From NCBI GenBank assembly GCA_036821905.1, contig DAISIR010000008.1:54265-118264 (forward strand): DNA of 64,000 nucleotides. The letters are read 5' to 3'. Positions 1 to 8,431 of the stretch are shown here, piece after piece. The notes beneath the pieces were generated by a model that saw only the letters and a program-made list of their open reading frames with translations, did no database searches and was not told the DNA's origin. This DNA is from Brooklawnia sp937867175 (GTDB taxonomy: Bacteria; Actinomycetota; Actinomycetes; Propionibacteriales; Propionibacteriaceae). Position numbers and translations under genes: made by a program. Every line of letters begins with the position of its first letter. The first letter of the stretch is position 1.

Positions 1-1417
1 TCGGCGCCTCGCCCGGATTCGGGAACTCCGAGACACCGGTGACCGGCAGCTTGCGGGTGGCGAGCAACTTGGCGCGCTTGGCGTTCAGGTCGTCGAGGGT
101 CTCGGCGATCGTCCCGGCAGCCAACGCCGCCACCATGCCACCGGCGGCCTCGATCTTGCCGAACTCGGCCCAGGCGGCCTCAGCGATCTGACGGGTCAGT
201 GACTCGATGTACCAGGCGCCACCGGCGGGATCGTTGACCCGACCAATGTTGGATTCCTCGGCCAGCACGACCTGGGTGTTGCGAGCCAGCCTGCGGCTGA
301 AGTCGTTCGGCAGCCCCCAAACCGTGTCGAACGGCAGCACGGTGATCGCCTCGGCGCCGCCGACAGCGGCCGAGAAGGTCGCGATGGTGGCGCGCAGGAT
401 GTTGACGTAGGGGTCGTCGCGGGTGATCTCACGCCAAGAGGTGACCGCGTGCTGGCGGGCGCCACGCTTGGCGGGACTGACCTCGAAAACCTCGCCAACC
501 CGCGCCCAAGCGGTGCGCAACGCGCGCAACCTGGCGATGGTGGCGACCTGGTCACAGGCAGCGGTGACGCGGAAGTTGATCGAGTCGAAGGCGTCGTCCA
601 CGTTGACACCCTGTTCGACCAGCGCACGCACATACTCGACCGCGGTCGCGAGTAGCCAGGCGACCTCATGCACATCACCGGCACCGGCGTTGTGGTAGAT
701 CGTGCCGTCCACGACGAAAGCGCGGGACTTGCTGTAGCCGGCCAGCCGCTGCACCCACTGTGAGATGTTCGAAAGGTCGGGCGTGCCGCCATTCAGGGCG
801 GCGGCGCCGATCGGGTCGAGCCCCAGATTCAGGGAGAGTTCGGCCTTGTCGGCGCCGGATGCCTCGAAGACGGCAAGCAGCGCCTCGGCAGCACCCACCT
901 GGTCGGTGTGGCTGGAGACATCGACCTTGGCCAGATCAAGCAGCACCTCTGCCAAGCTGGTGGCAACATCGGACGCAGCGATGGCGTCCGGGTCGACCCG
1001 CAGCCAGATACTGTTCGCGCCGCGCTCCAGGTCGGTGCGGATTGCCTGCCGGGTGACAGCGATGTCAGGGTCTTCGTGCAGCGCACGCACGTCCCAGGCG
1101 TCCATGTCGCCGTTGCGGATGGTGGTGCCGCGGGTGAACGGCACTGCCGCCGGGGCGCCGAGCTCACCGGCGGCGTCCTGCTTGGTGTAGATGGGTTCCA
1201 CGACCAGGCCGTCAACGGTCCTGGTGCGAAGCCGGTCGATGGCCTTCTCAGACGTCAGCTGCTTGCCTTCCGGACGTCCCTTGTTCAGCACCTTGGCGAC
1301 CTCGGCAGCCCACTGCTCATAGCTGGGTGCCTCGAAATCACCGGCGAGAACGAGGTTCTCGGGGACTTGGTCCACGACATCCGTTGACGCGCCTGCTGGT
1401 GGAGTAGGTGTCGTCAT
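1..1417 (-). CDS. mutA: Methylmalonyl-CoA mutase small (beta) subunit, 3' end outside window
   Basis: Small subunit of the heterodimeric mutase that interconverts succinyl-CoA and (R)-methylmalonyl-CoA with adenosylcobalamin. In propionic bacteria this subunit has the fold of the large one but does not carry the active B12 site. About 472 N-terminal residues are visible; the propionibacterial subunit is about 640, so the C-terminal domain lies off the left edge. The barrel-domain stretches VEPIYTKQDAAG and SINFRVTAACDQVATIARLRALR, and PAGGAWYIESLT, are typical of the family. The ATG at 1417 follows a strong Shine-Dalgarno (GGGAGGAG). mutB is expected downstream, outside the window. The assignment is sure; the enzyme suggests a Wood-Werkman propionate route. 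Confidence 0.95.
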   Translation of the reverse strand, partial: MTTPTPPAGASTDVVDQVPENLVLAGDFEAPSYEQWAAEVAKVLNKGRPEGKQLTSEKAIDRLRTRTVDGLVVEPIYTKQDAAGELGAPAAVPFTRGTTIRNGDMDAWDVRALHEDPDIAVTRQAIRTDLERGANSIWLRVDPDAIAASDVATSLAEVLLDLAKVDVSSHTDQVGAAEALLAVFEASGADKAELSLNLGLDPIGAAALNGGTPDLSNISQWVQRLAGYSKSRAFVVDGTIYHNAGAGDVHEVAWLLATAVEYVRALVEQGVNVDDAFDSINFRVTAACDQVATIARLRALRTAWARVGEVFEVSPAKRGARQHAVTSWREITRDDPYVNILRATIATFSAAVGGAEAITVLPFDTVWGLPNDFSRRLARNTQVVLAEESNIGRVNDPAGGAWYIESLTRQIAEAAWAEFGKIEAAGGMVAALAAGTIAETLDDLNAKRAKLLATRKLPVTGVSEFPNPGEAP

Positions 1418-1509
1418 CGGTTCACTCCTCCCAGTGTGAAACGGCTCCTCGCGAAGCCTTTGTGTGCGTTCCGCACGGCCAGCGACCGCGCATTGGCATT
1501 TGGTGGTGG

Positions 1510-1554
1510 GCCCCAGCCCTGACCAGACAACTACTCGGACTGGGGCGGGGCTGG
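1510..1554 (-). promoter_or_regulatory. Two overlapping inverted repeats in the mutA leader region
   Basis: GCCCCAG (1510-1516) can pair with CTGGGGC (1540-1546), or the overlapping CCAGCCC (1513-1519) can pair with GGGCTGG (1548-1554). The two stems are mutually exclusive. They lie about 95-140 bases upstream of the mutA start. No B12-box or other riboswitch consensus was recognised, and no U-tract follows, so this may be only a weak hairpin. The rest of 1418-1631 shows nothing else clear. Confidence 0.3.
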
Positions 1555-1631
1555 ATGCTCTAGCCACCCAAGCCCTAGCAGCATACCAAGATGGCATCCC
1601 GGCAGAGCTGGCGCACTAAGGTTGCCGGCAC

Positions 1632-2540
1632 TCAGTTCTTCCCTGGTTCACCGGCCTCGATGGTGATGCCGTTGAGCTTGGCCTGGGCCTTGGTCAACGA
1701 CGCGCAGAACTCACCCCCGAAGCCGAGCGCGCTCGCAGCGCACAACGCCTCATGGATGCCGTCGCCGACCATCGCCGGGACGGCGAGTTCACCGGCCATC
1801 CGGGTGTAGTAGCGGACGTCCTTGCGGGCGTTGTCGAGTTGGAACCTCAAGGTGTCGAACTTGCCATTCAGCGAGTCCTCCATGATCCTCAGCGTGCCGC
1901 CGTTGGCGAAGCCGCCACCGGAAAGCACCTCGGTGAGCTTGCTGGGATCGACGCCCGACTTCACCGCCACCGCGAAGCCCTCGGCCAGGATCGTCAGCGC
2001 GGCCTGGAAGGCGGTGTTGTTGATCAGCTTGATGATGTGGCCGGCGCCAAGGCCACCGCAACGGTAGATGTTGTCGGCGAAACACTTGATGATCGGCTCG
2101 ATCTCGGCATACAAGTCGTCGTCCGCCCCGACCAGCACGTTGACGGTGCCGGCCTCGGCCTCGGCCGGGCCACGAGTCAGCGGAATGTCCGCGATGCGGG
2201 CGCCCTTCTCGGCAGCCAGCTCAGCCAGCCGCAAAGTGGTCGACGGCTCGGAGGTGGAGGCGTCCATGATGATCAGGCCGGGTTTCGGATCGGTGAGCAA
2301 CTCGGTGACGACCTGCTCGACGTCGGCCGCCGAGGTGACGCAGATCACCACGATGTCGCTGGTGGCGCCGAGTGCGACGTTGTCGACCGCTCGCGTGGCA
2401 CCTAGTTCGTCGAGTCCTTGCGGAGCCCGTTGCCGCATGGTGTAAGCCAGCGGATGCCCGTGCAACAAGATGTTCTTGGCCAGGCCATGGCCCATCAGGC
2501 CGGTGGCCCCCACGAAGCCGATCTGCTTGGTGTCGTTCAC
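1632..2540 (-). CDS. NAD(P)-dependent beta-hydroxyacid dehydrogenase (3-hydroxyisobutyrate dehydrogenase family)
   Basis: A 302-residue oxidoreductase of the 6-phosphogluconate dehydrogenase/3-hydroxyisobutyrate dehydrogenase superfamily, normal in length. The N-terminal Rossmann fold carries GFVGATGLMG (residues 8-17); then come the substrate-binding DIPLTRGPAEAEAG segment (about 130-143), the catalytic-lysine region GHIIKLINN (about 170) and the all-alpha C-terminal domain. The family covers 3-hydroxyisobutyrate, tartronate semialdehyde and sulfolactaldehyde reductases, and sequence alone does not decide between them. Tartronate semialdehyde or a related sugar-acid intermediate would fit the uronate genes nearby, but this is inference. 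The start is GTG at 2540 with an AGGGA element upstream. It lies 214 bases upstream of mutA on the same strand. Confidence 0.85.
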   Translation of the reverse strand: MNDTKQIGFVGATGLMGHGLAKNILLHGHPLAYTMRQRAPQGLDELGATRAVDNVALGATSDIVVICVTSAADVEQVVTELLTDPKPGLIIMDASTSEPSTTLRLAELAAEKGARIADIPLTRGPAEAEAGTVNVLVGADDDLYAEIEPIIKCFADNIYRCGGLGAGHIIKLINNTAFQAALTILAEGFAVAVKSGVDPSKLTEVLSGGGFANGGTLRIMEDSLNGKFDTLRFQLDNARKDVRYYTRMAGELAVPAMVGDGIHEALCAASALGFGGEFCASLTKAQAKLNGITIEAGEPGKN

Positions 2541-2628
2541 GTCTTCCCTCTCATGTCATGACGGCTGTCAACCGCCTTCATCCTGCCAGTCGCGTCCCAC
2601 ACCTCCATGCCGAGCCTGCGGCCAGACA

Positions 2629-2634
2629 TAGGAT
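2629..2634 (+). promoter_or_regulatory. -10 box (TAGGAT), leaderless promoter of the patatin gene
   Basis: TAGGAT sits exactly six bases before the ATG at 2641, placing the transcription start on the A of the start codon. The AGGA inside it could also be read as a ribosome binding site. Confidence 0.55.
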
Positions 2635-2640
2635 GTGCCC

Positions 2641-3549
2641 ATGCCCCCCACCAGACCAGACCTCACGCTGTCCAGCAATGTGCACGACACCGCCTTGATC
2701 TTCGAGGGTGGCGGGATGCGGGTCAGCTACACCGCGGCGGTCGTAGTGGCACTGCTCGACGCGGGCGTCCACTTCGACTGGGTCGCCGGGATCTCGGCCG
2801 GCTCGTCCAACACCGCCAACTACCTGGCCCGGGATCAGCGACGCGCCCGCCGATCGTTCGTCGAGTTCGCCACCGACCCCCAGTTCGGCGACCTCCGCAC
2901 CTTCATCAAGGGCCAAGGGTTGTTCAACTCCGAGTACATCTACCGGGTCTCCGGACGACCCGGCCAGGCGCTGCCCTACGATTTCGCAACCTACCAGGCG
3001 AACCCGGCCCGGATGCGTCTGGGCGTCTTCGAGGCCGACACCGGGCGCGCCTTCTACTGGACCCGGGCCGACATCGAAACCCCGGACGACCTGATGGCGC
3101 GCGTCCAGTCGTCGTCCACGCTGCCGTTCTTCATGCCGCCCGTGCACATCGACGACCACGTCTATGCCGATGGCGCTTTGGGCCCCAGCGGCGGCATCGC
3201 CTTGGACGCCGCGAGGGCCGATGGCTTCACCAAGTTCCTGGTGGTGCTGACGCGTCCCCGCGACTACGTCAAGGCGCCCCTGCGCATCAGTCGGCCGATG
3301 CGGCAGTACTTCCGCAAGTATCCGACGATCCTGGACGCGCTGGCCGACCGGGCGTCCAACTACAACCGGACGCGTGCCGAACTGCTGGAACTTGAGCGTA
3401 ACGGGGACGCGATGGTCTTCTTCCCCGAGGGCTTCACCGTCAGCCAAGGCGAACGCAAACTCAGCAGGCTGGAACGCAGCTTCAACGACGGCGCCGCCCA
3501 AGTGGCCCGAGAGCTGCCCGGCTGGCTGGAATGGCTGGGGCTGGCCTGA
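2641..3549 (+). CDS. Patatin-like phospholipase (YjjU-type)
   Basis: A predicted cytoplasmic lipid acyl hydrolase of 302 residues. The oxyanion-hole glycine run FEGGGMR is near residue 22, the nucleophile elbow GISAGSS near 50 and the Asp of the dyad in YADGALGP near 180, so the Ser-Asp catalytic pair is intact. The later segment LVVLTRPRDYVK resembles the YjjU branch of patatins. ATG 2641 is preferred over the in-frame GTG at 2635 because the -10-like TAGGAT sits six bases upstream. No signal peptide is visible. It is divergent from the upstream dehydrogenase gene and convergent with the GH2 gene, leaving 10 bases between stops. Substrate unknown. Confidence 0.85.
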   Translation: MPPTRPDLTLSSNVHDTALIFEGGGMRVSYTAAVVVALLDAGVHFDWVAGISAGSSNTANYLARDQRRARRSFVEFATDPQFGDLRTFIKGQGLFNSEYIYRVSGRPGQALPYDFATYQANPARMRLGVFEADTGRAFYWTRADIETPDDLMARVQSSSTLPFFMPPVHIDDHVYADGALGPSGGIALDAARADGFTKFLVVLTRPRDYVKAPLRISRPMRQYFRKYPTILDALADRASNYNRTRAELLELERNGDAMVFFPEGFTVSQGERKLSRLERSFNDGAAQVARELPGWLEWLGLA

Positions 3550-3559
3550 TCTCGGTTCC

Positions 3560-5383
3560 TCAGCGGCGCGCGTGGTTGTCTTGGCCCAGCGCGTCGAACG
3601 CGGCGTACAACTCGGCGTTGAGGCTGCGCAGCAGCCCGGCGTCCGGCTTGAGAACCTGCCGGTCATAGGTGAGCAGGCCGTTCGTCTCGGTCTCGACGTC
3701 GCTGACCTGGGTGTAGACGCAACCGCGCAGCCCCCGGGCGACCAGCGGGATCAGTTGTTCGCGGTAGAGCGTCCCCACTGCTCTGTTGAGCAAGCCCTCG
3801 TCGGCCTGGGTGCCGTAACCGTAGTGCCCTGCCACCTCCCAGGTGTGCCCATCGACGACCAGGTTGTAGCCGCCGAATTCCGACAGGAAGAACGGCCGCC
3901 GGTCACGCCGGGCAGGGCGCCGCAGCCCGAGAACATAGCGATGTCGACTTCGGAAATCGCCGCCGCCTTGGTCGTGCCAACCGGATGCCGCATCCACCAG
4001 CCGGGTGGGATCGGCCGCCCGCACCATCGCCTCGATGCGGTTGGTCTGGTACTGGCCCCAAGCCTCGTTGAAGATCGTCCAGCAAACCACACTGGGATGG
4101 GGGCTGAGCAGGCCGATCATGCCCATCAGGTCGGACTCGAAGATCTCCCGGCGCTCTCGGTCTTGTCGGCCGGCGGCGGCCTGTGCGCGGCGGGAGGTGT
4201 CGTCCAACTGCACGTCGAGCGACATCACGAAGCGTGACTGCCGCAGACTGTGCCGCGGCTTGCCGCCGTTCACGACGTCCTGGATGACCAGCATGCCGAG
4301 CCGATCAGCATGGTCGTAGAAGCGTCGGGACTCGACCTTGATGTGCTTGCGGACGCCGTTGAAGCCGAGCTCGCGCATGCGCTGCAGGTCGGCGACGAGC
4401 GCCTCGTCCGCCGGAGCGGTCAGGCCGGTCTCGGGCCAGTAGCCTTGGTCAAGCGGTGTGTTGAGTAGGATCGGGAACCCGTTCAGCAGCACGGCGTGCC
4501 GCTGTCCCCCTGGAGCCCCCGGAATCCGACCGATCTCGACGGTGCGCAGGGCGGCCCACGACCGGACCTCGTCGTGACAAGTGCGAACCTGCAGCCGGTA
4601 GCGAAAGGGGTCCTCCGGGCTCCATAGTCGGGGCTCGGGCAACCGGACGCGGATTTGCTCACCGGACTTCCCGGCGGCGGCGAGGCTGTCGCCGTCGGGC
4701 AACTCCACCACCACGTCCACAGGGCAGGGCCTCTCGGTCGTGACCTGGACGTCCAACCCGTCCAGCGTGTCGGTAGTGACCGCGTGTACGCCGGTGATGG
4801 CATTGTCGGGTAACTGCTCCATCCAGACGCTTTGCCAGATGCCGCTGGTGGCGGTGTACCAAATTCCGCCCGGCTGGTCCGATTGCTTACCGTGCTGCTG
4901 GCCGGCGGCAGGGCCGGGGTCGCGGACGCCCACCACCACCTCGACCGGGTCGCCGTGCCAGGGCAGTTCGATGGTGAACGGCAGGTAGCCACCCCGGTGG
5001 GAGCCCACGCACTGACCGTCCACCCAGATCGCGCACTCGTAGTCGACCGCCTCGAAGTTCAGCACCACCCGGCGTCCCTGCCAGGCCTCGGGCGGCTCGA
5101 CGCGGCGGCGGTAGAAGAGCGTCTCATCGGCGGCCAGCGCGCGCGTGACCCCGGACGCCACAGTCTCCAATGCAAACGGCACATTGATTCGGCCGTCGTA
5201 GCAGATCGGCTGGGACTCGACGACGAGCGCACCCACTGCGGGCCGGACCGCGTAGTCCCACCAGCCGTTGAGGCTGCACCACTCAGCGCGTTCGAGCATC
5301 GGGCGAGGGTAGTCCGGCAACGGGTTCGGGTGACCGACTGCCTGGAACGCCCAAGGGGTTCGAAGCCTGGTCGCGTGGGGCAT
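3560..5383 (-). CDS. Glycoside hydrolase family 2 protein (beta-galactosidase/beta-glucuronidase-like)
   Basis: A 607-residue retaining glycosidase with the GH2 order: N-terminal jelly-roll sugar-binding domain (LNGWWDY, VLNFEAVDYECAIWVDG), Ig-like middle domain, and C-terminal TIM barrel. The acid/base glutamate is in IFNEAWGQY and the nucleophile in FFLSEFGGY; RKHIKVE before them is also typical. No signal peptide is visible, so it should act in the cytoplasm on an imported glycoside. It lies 31 bases downstream of the glycosyltransferase gene and is probably cotranscribed with it. The uronate TRAP operon begins just beyond, so a beta-glucuronidase role is attractive, but the sequence does not separate glucuronidase from galactosidase. 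Start is ATG 5383; a TTG at 5389 is possible. Confidence 0.88.
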   Translation of the reverse strand: MPHATRLRTPWAFQAVGHPNPLPDYPRPMLERAEWCSLNGWWDYAVRPAVGALVVESQPICYDGRINVPFALETVASGVTRALAADETLFYRRRVEPPEAWQGRRVVLNFEAVDYECAIWVDGQCVGSHRGGYLPFTIELPWHGDPVEVVVGVRDPGPAAGQQHGKQSDQPGGIWYTATSGIWQSVWMEQLPDNAITGVHAVTTDTLDGLDVQVTTERPCPVDVVVELPDGDSLAAAGKSGEQIRVRLPEPRLWSPEDPFRYRLQVRTCHDEVRSWAALRTVEIGRIPGAPGGQRHAVLLNGFPILLNTPLDQGYWPETGLTAPADEALVADLQRMRELGFNGVRKHIKVESRRFYDHADRLGMLVIQDVVNGGKPRHSLRQSRFVMSLDVQLDDTSRRAQAAAGRQDRERREIFESDLMGMIGLLSPHPSVVCWTIFNEAWGQYQTNRIEAMVRAADPTRLVDAASGWHDQGGGDFRSRHRYVLGLRRPARRDRRPFFLSEFGGYNLVVDGHTWEVAGHYGYGTQADEGLLNRAVGTLYREQLIPLVARGLRGCVYTQVSDVETETNGLLTYDRQVLKPDAGLLRSLNAELYAAFDALGQDNHARR

Positions 5384-5414
5384 GGGCAACTCGCTTTCCG
5401 AATGTGGATACTGC

Positions 5415-6461
5415 TCAGTTGAAACCGAAGAACCGTCTCGCGATCCGGTACAAGACGAGCGTCAACCGCCTGCCGAGCCTGCCATGCAGGTTCACCACGC
5501 GGCCCAATGGTGTGCGCATCAACCGTCGCCAAGTCACCCGGTCGGTTTCCCGGATCTCCCGCCACAACGCCGTCTTCTGCGCCAGGTACTCCTGTTTGCC
5601 GGTGCGAATGCAGATGATCGAGGAGACCGCGGTCACCACACCCAGGTACGACTCAAGGTAGGCTCGCAGCCGCCCGGGCAGCGGGACGTCACGGCTGGGC
5701 AGGTGGCCGATCATCAGGCGGTTGACCTTGAGTTGCTGGTCGGCGCGTTTGACCATGATCGACTCGTTCACCGACTGACCGGGACGACCGATGTAGTAGT
5801 GGTAGAGGTTGATGTCGAGGTAATGGATTGTGCGGGTCAGCGCCAATGGCCCGTAGGCGAACAGGTTGTCCACATAGAAGGTGTGTTCGGGCAGGTCGAT
5901 CCCGAACTCACGCAGCACGCCGGTTCGGTAGGTCAGTGCGTGCATCAACAAGTACTGCGACGACCGGAACCGCCGGGCCTGGTCCCACGTGATCGTCTGG
6001 CCGGCTGGGAAGACGTTGCCGTACTTCATCACATGCTTGCGGCGTTTGCCCTGCTTGTCGTAGACGAAGTTGGTGACCACCAGGTCGGGGCAGGAATCGT
6101 CGGCCACCAGCCCCCGCAACGCGCCGACGAGGGCCTGGAAGGCCTCCGGGGTGAGCCAGTCGTCGCTGTCCACCACCTTGAAGTACTGCCCCTTGGCGTG
6201 CCGCAGGCCGGTGTTGATCCCCGAGCCGTGGCCACCGTTCGGCTTGTTGATCACCACGAATCGTCTTGGATACTCGGCGGCGTATCTCTGCGCGATGTCA
6301 CCCGTGTCGTCGGTCGAGCCGTCGTTGACCACGATCACCTCGACATCGGCGGGCACCGGCAGCATGGAGTCCAGGCAATGGTGCAGGTAGTCGGAAGAGT
6401 TGTAGCTGGGAACCACCAGTGACAGCACTGTCGTGGTTTGACCGTCATCCTGGACGGGCAC
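5415..6461 (-). CDS. Family 2 glycosyltransferase
   Basis: A 348-residue GT-A fold transferase. The nucleotide-sugar site starts with LSLVVPSYNSSDYL near residue 13, followed by VNDGSTDDT and the metal-binding DSDDW; KPNGGHGSGINTG between them is typical of this family. The C-terminal 150 residues are basic and may associate with the membrane, but no clear transmembrane helix is seen. The reading frame stays open to 6548, but GTG 6461 is chosen because CGAGGAGG lies five bases upstream. The gene is divergent from dctP and followed by the GH2 gene. A role in cell-wall or exopolysaccharide synthesis is likely; donor and acceptor are unknown. Confidence 0.88.
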   Translation of the reverse strand: MPVQDDGQTTTVLSLVVPSYNSSDYLHHCLDSMLPVPADVEVIVVNDGSTDDTGDIAQRYAAEYPRRFVVINKPNGGHGSGINTGLRHAKGQYFKVVDSDDWLTPEAFQALVGALRGLVADDSCPDLVVTNFVYDKQGKRRKHVMKYGNVFPAGQTITWDQARRFRSSQYLLMHALTYRTGVLREFGIDLPEHTFYVDNLFAYGPLALTRTIHYLDINLYHYYIGRPGQSVNESIMVKRADQQLKVNRLMIGHLPSRDVPLPGRLRAYLESYLGVVTAVSSIICIRTGKQEYLAQKTALWREIRETDRVTWRRLMRTPLGRVVNLHGRLGRRLTLVLYRIARRFFGFN

Positions 6462-6795
6462 GAAATCCTCCTCGCGGACAGCCCGGCATGGGGCGGCGGA
6501 TGCCAGCATCGTAACCGTTGATCGGGAGTACTGCGATGGACGACCCAACCGACACCGGGCCGCCGACCACGGTCACGGGCGGATAACGATTTCCGCGGCG
6601 CGCGGTGGTTGCCGGGCGATGGGTTCCGCCGCCTGCTCGATTCCGATAATGTTCCCTCCACGTCACGGCGGAAACCGCTCTCATCCGATGCCGATTGGGA
6701 CCGTCCCTCGTGCCGTTCGTCGCCCGGCCGCTGCCGGGCGACCGCGTCTACCGCTCGGATCGGCTGACCTCGGGCGGCTATATCCAGGAGGAAAC
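6462..6795. promoter_or_regulatory. Divergent control region between the glycosyltransferase and the TRAP operon
   Basis: This 334-base gap holds no gene. Towards dctP, GATAAT (6645-6650) is a good -10 candidate without a clear -35, giving a leader of about 140 bases. The leader contains GCGG-AAA-CCGC (6668-6678), a possible operator, and a perfect 10-bp hairpin (6719-6728 with 6733-6742, loop CGCT) 54 bases before the dctP ATG. A strong AGGAGG precedes that ATG. On the minus strand TACGAT near 6510 may serve the glycosyltransferase. The regulator is not in this neighbourhood. Confidence 0.45.
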
Positions 6796-7824
6796 ATGAA
6801 GAAGGTCCTTGTGTCCGGTGTGGCGCTCGCGGCTTCCCTGGCTTTGGGTGCCTGTGGGCTGGGGCCGGCGACCAGCGGTGGTGGCGGTGGCAGCGGAGCT
6901 GCGTCCATCGTGATCAAGGTCGGCGACAACTGGAACCAGACACATCCAATGGCTGCCGTCATGGACACCACCTTCAAGACCCAGGTGGAAGAGAAGTCGG
7001 GTGGCGCCATCGCCGTCGAGACCTACCACTCCGGCACGTTGGGCAACGAGGCCGACCTGTGGGCGAGCGTGCGCAACGGCACCGTCGAGATGGTCGTCAT
7101 CGGCACTGTGATGAACCAGGAATACCCCACCATGCTGATCTCCGACTGGCCGTGGCTCTACCGTGACGTCGACCACGCCAAGGCCGTCTGGACCGGCGAG
7201 GTGGCCGAGGAACTCAACGTCGCCTTCAACGAGAAGTTCCCCGAGACCCGCATCCTGGCCTGGGGTCCGAACTCCGCGCGCACCTTCACCAGCAACAAGA
7301 AGCTCGAAAGCGTCGGCGACTTCGCCGGCCAGAAGTTCCGGATGCCGGCCAACCCAATTCACGTGGGCCTCGCCGAGAACCTCGGCGCCAGCGCTCAGGT
7401 GATCCCGCTCGGGGAACTCTTCTCCGCGCTGGAGACCGGCGTCGTCGACGGCCAGGACAACGGCATGGTGACCGTGGTCAGTGAAGGCCTGTACGAGGTG
7501 CAGAAGTGGGTCTACGAAACCAACCACATCATCGCGACCTTGGAGGTCATTGCCAACGAGTCGTTCATGGCCGGCCTCACCGAAGAACAGCAGACGATCA
7601 TCGCCGATGCCGCGCAGGCCGCCGCTGTGCAGGCTTGGGACGACTACAGCGCCAGCATCGAGAAGGATCGCAAGTTCCTGATCGACCAAGGCCTCACCGT
7701 CACCTCCCCGACCGAGGCTGACCGCCAGGCAATGATCGACAAGACCCAACCGGTCGTCGACAAGCTGCTCGCCGAGAACGCTTGGGCCAAGGAACTCACC
7801 GACAAGATCCGTGCGGTCAAGTGA
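6796..7824 (+). CDS. dctP: TRAP transporter solute-binding lipoprotein (DctP family)
   Basis: Extracytoplasmic receptor of a tripartite ATP-independent periplasmic-type transporter; 342 residues. A lipoprotein signal peptide is clear (MKKVLVSGVALAASLALGAC, lipobox LGAC with Cys20), followed by a Gly/Ser-rich tether. The mature part has the DctP core: HP near residue 50, then VGDFAGQKFRMP, whose arginine usually salt-bridges the substrate carboxylate, and VVDGQDN. Lipidation is expected because a Gram-positive cell has no periplasm. The gene starts dctPQM-uxuA, so a hexuronate such as glucuronate or galacturonate is the likely ligand. ATG 6796 is fixed by CCAGGAGGAAAC; frames further upstream are open but lack this signal. 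Confidence 0.95.
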   Translation: MKKVLVSGVALAASLALGACGLGPATSGGGGGSGAASIVIKVGDNWNQTHPMAAVMDTTFKTQVEEKSGGAIAVETYHSGTLGNEADLWASVRNGTVEMVVIGTVMNQEYPTMLISDWPWLYRDVDHAKAVWTGEVAEELNVAFNEKFPETRILAWGPNSARTFTSNKKLESVGDFAGQKFRMPANPIHVGLAENLGASAQVIPLGELFSALETGVVDGQDNGMVTVVSEGLYEVQKWVYETNHIIATLEVIANESFMAGLTEEQQTIIADAAQAAAVQAWDDYSASIEKDRKFLIDQGLTVTSPTEADRQAMIDKTQPVVDKLLAENAWAKELTDKIRAVK

Positions 7825-7840
7825 GCCGAACGCAACCAGC

Positions 7841-7872
7841 GGGTTCTGCGGCCACTCTCGGCCGCAGAACCC
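7841..7872 (+). terminator. Perfect 13-bp stem-loop between dctP and dctQ
   Basis: GGGTTCTGCGGCC (7841-7853) pairs perfectly with 7860-7872 across the six-base loop ACTCTC. No U-tract follows, so it is more likely a partial terminator or an RNA-stabilising 3' hairpin that raises the binding protein over the membrane subunits, as known for many binding-protein operons. Confidence 0.8.
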
Positions 7873-7894
7873 CTGCGTTCATCAAGGGGTCAAT

Positions 7895-8419
7895 ATGACA
7901 AATGCAATGGACAAGCTGTTCCGAGGGATCCAAATCTTGATCGCGATCTTCCTCGGGATCATGATCTTCCTGACCTTCCTCAACGTGATCATGCGCTACG
8001 TGTTCAGCTCGGGCTTCGTCTGGTCTGAGGAGATCGCCCGTATCTGCTTCATCTATCTGGTCTACCTGGGCACCATCGACGCCTACCGCGACAATCGTCA
8101 CCTCGGCGTCGAGATGCTGGTGGCCCGCGTCAAGCCCGGCGCGCAAAGGGTCCTCTACCTGGCCATCCAGGGCATCGTGATCTGGATGATGGCGATCCTC
8201 ACGATCGGCAGTTTCACCCTCGCCAAACAGGGCCTACACGACAAGTGGGTGGCCACCGGCTACCCGGTCTTCCTGATCGCAGGGATCGGCGTGGTGACCG
8301 GCGTATCAATCATCCTCTTGGCCGGATCGAACGTCATCAAGGTCTTCACCACCAAGACCCCCATCCTTGAGCTGATGGCGCCCAAGGATGATCCCGACGC
8401 AGAATTCGCAGTGGAGTGA
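7895..8419 (+). CDS. dctQ: TRAP transporter small permease (DctQ family)
   Basis: A 174-residue membrane protein with four predicted helices: LFRGIQILIAIFLGIMIFLTF, an amphipathic segment around WSEEIARICFIYLVYLG, VLYLAIQGIVIWMMAILTIG, and YPVFLIAGIGVVTGVSIILL. The motif SEEIAR and the following Y-L-G are characteristic of DctQ. It pairs with DctM to form the membrane unit that uses an ion gradient rather than ATP. ATG 7895 is chosen over upstream in-frame starts because it begins the conserved N-terminus and follows AAGGGG. It lies 70 bases after dctP, behind the stem-loop, and 12 bases before dctM. Confidence 0.93.
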   Translation: MTNAMDKLFRGIQILIAIFLGIMIFLTFLNVIMRYVFSSGFVWSEEIARICFIYLVYLGTIDAYRDNRHLGVEMLVARVKPGAQRVLYLAIQGIVIWMMAILTIGSFTLAKQGLHDKWVATGYPVFLIAGIGVVTGVSIILLAGSNVIKVFTTKTPILELMAPKDDPDAEFAVE

Positions 8420-8431
8420 GGTAACCGGGTC

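Noticed and set aside
1418..1631. Cobalamin riboswitch in front of mutA
   Set aside because: No B12-box sequence or matching fold could be recognised; only short competing stems are present.
4483..4992. Frameshift within the GH2 gene suggested by a Cys/Arg-rich alternative frame
   Set aside because: The chosen frame carries all GH2 motifs from start to stop without interruption.
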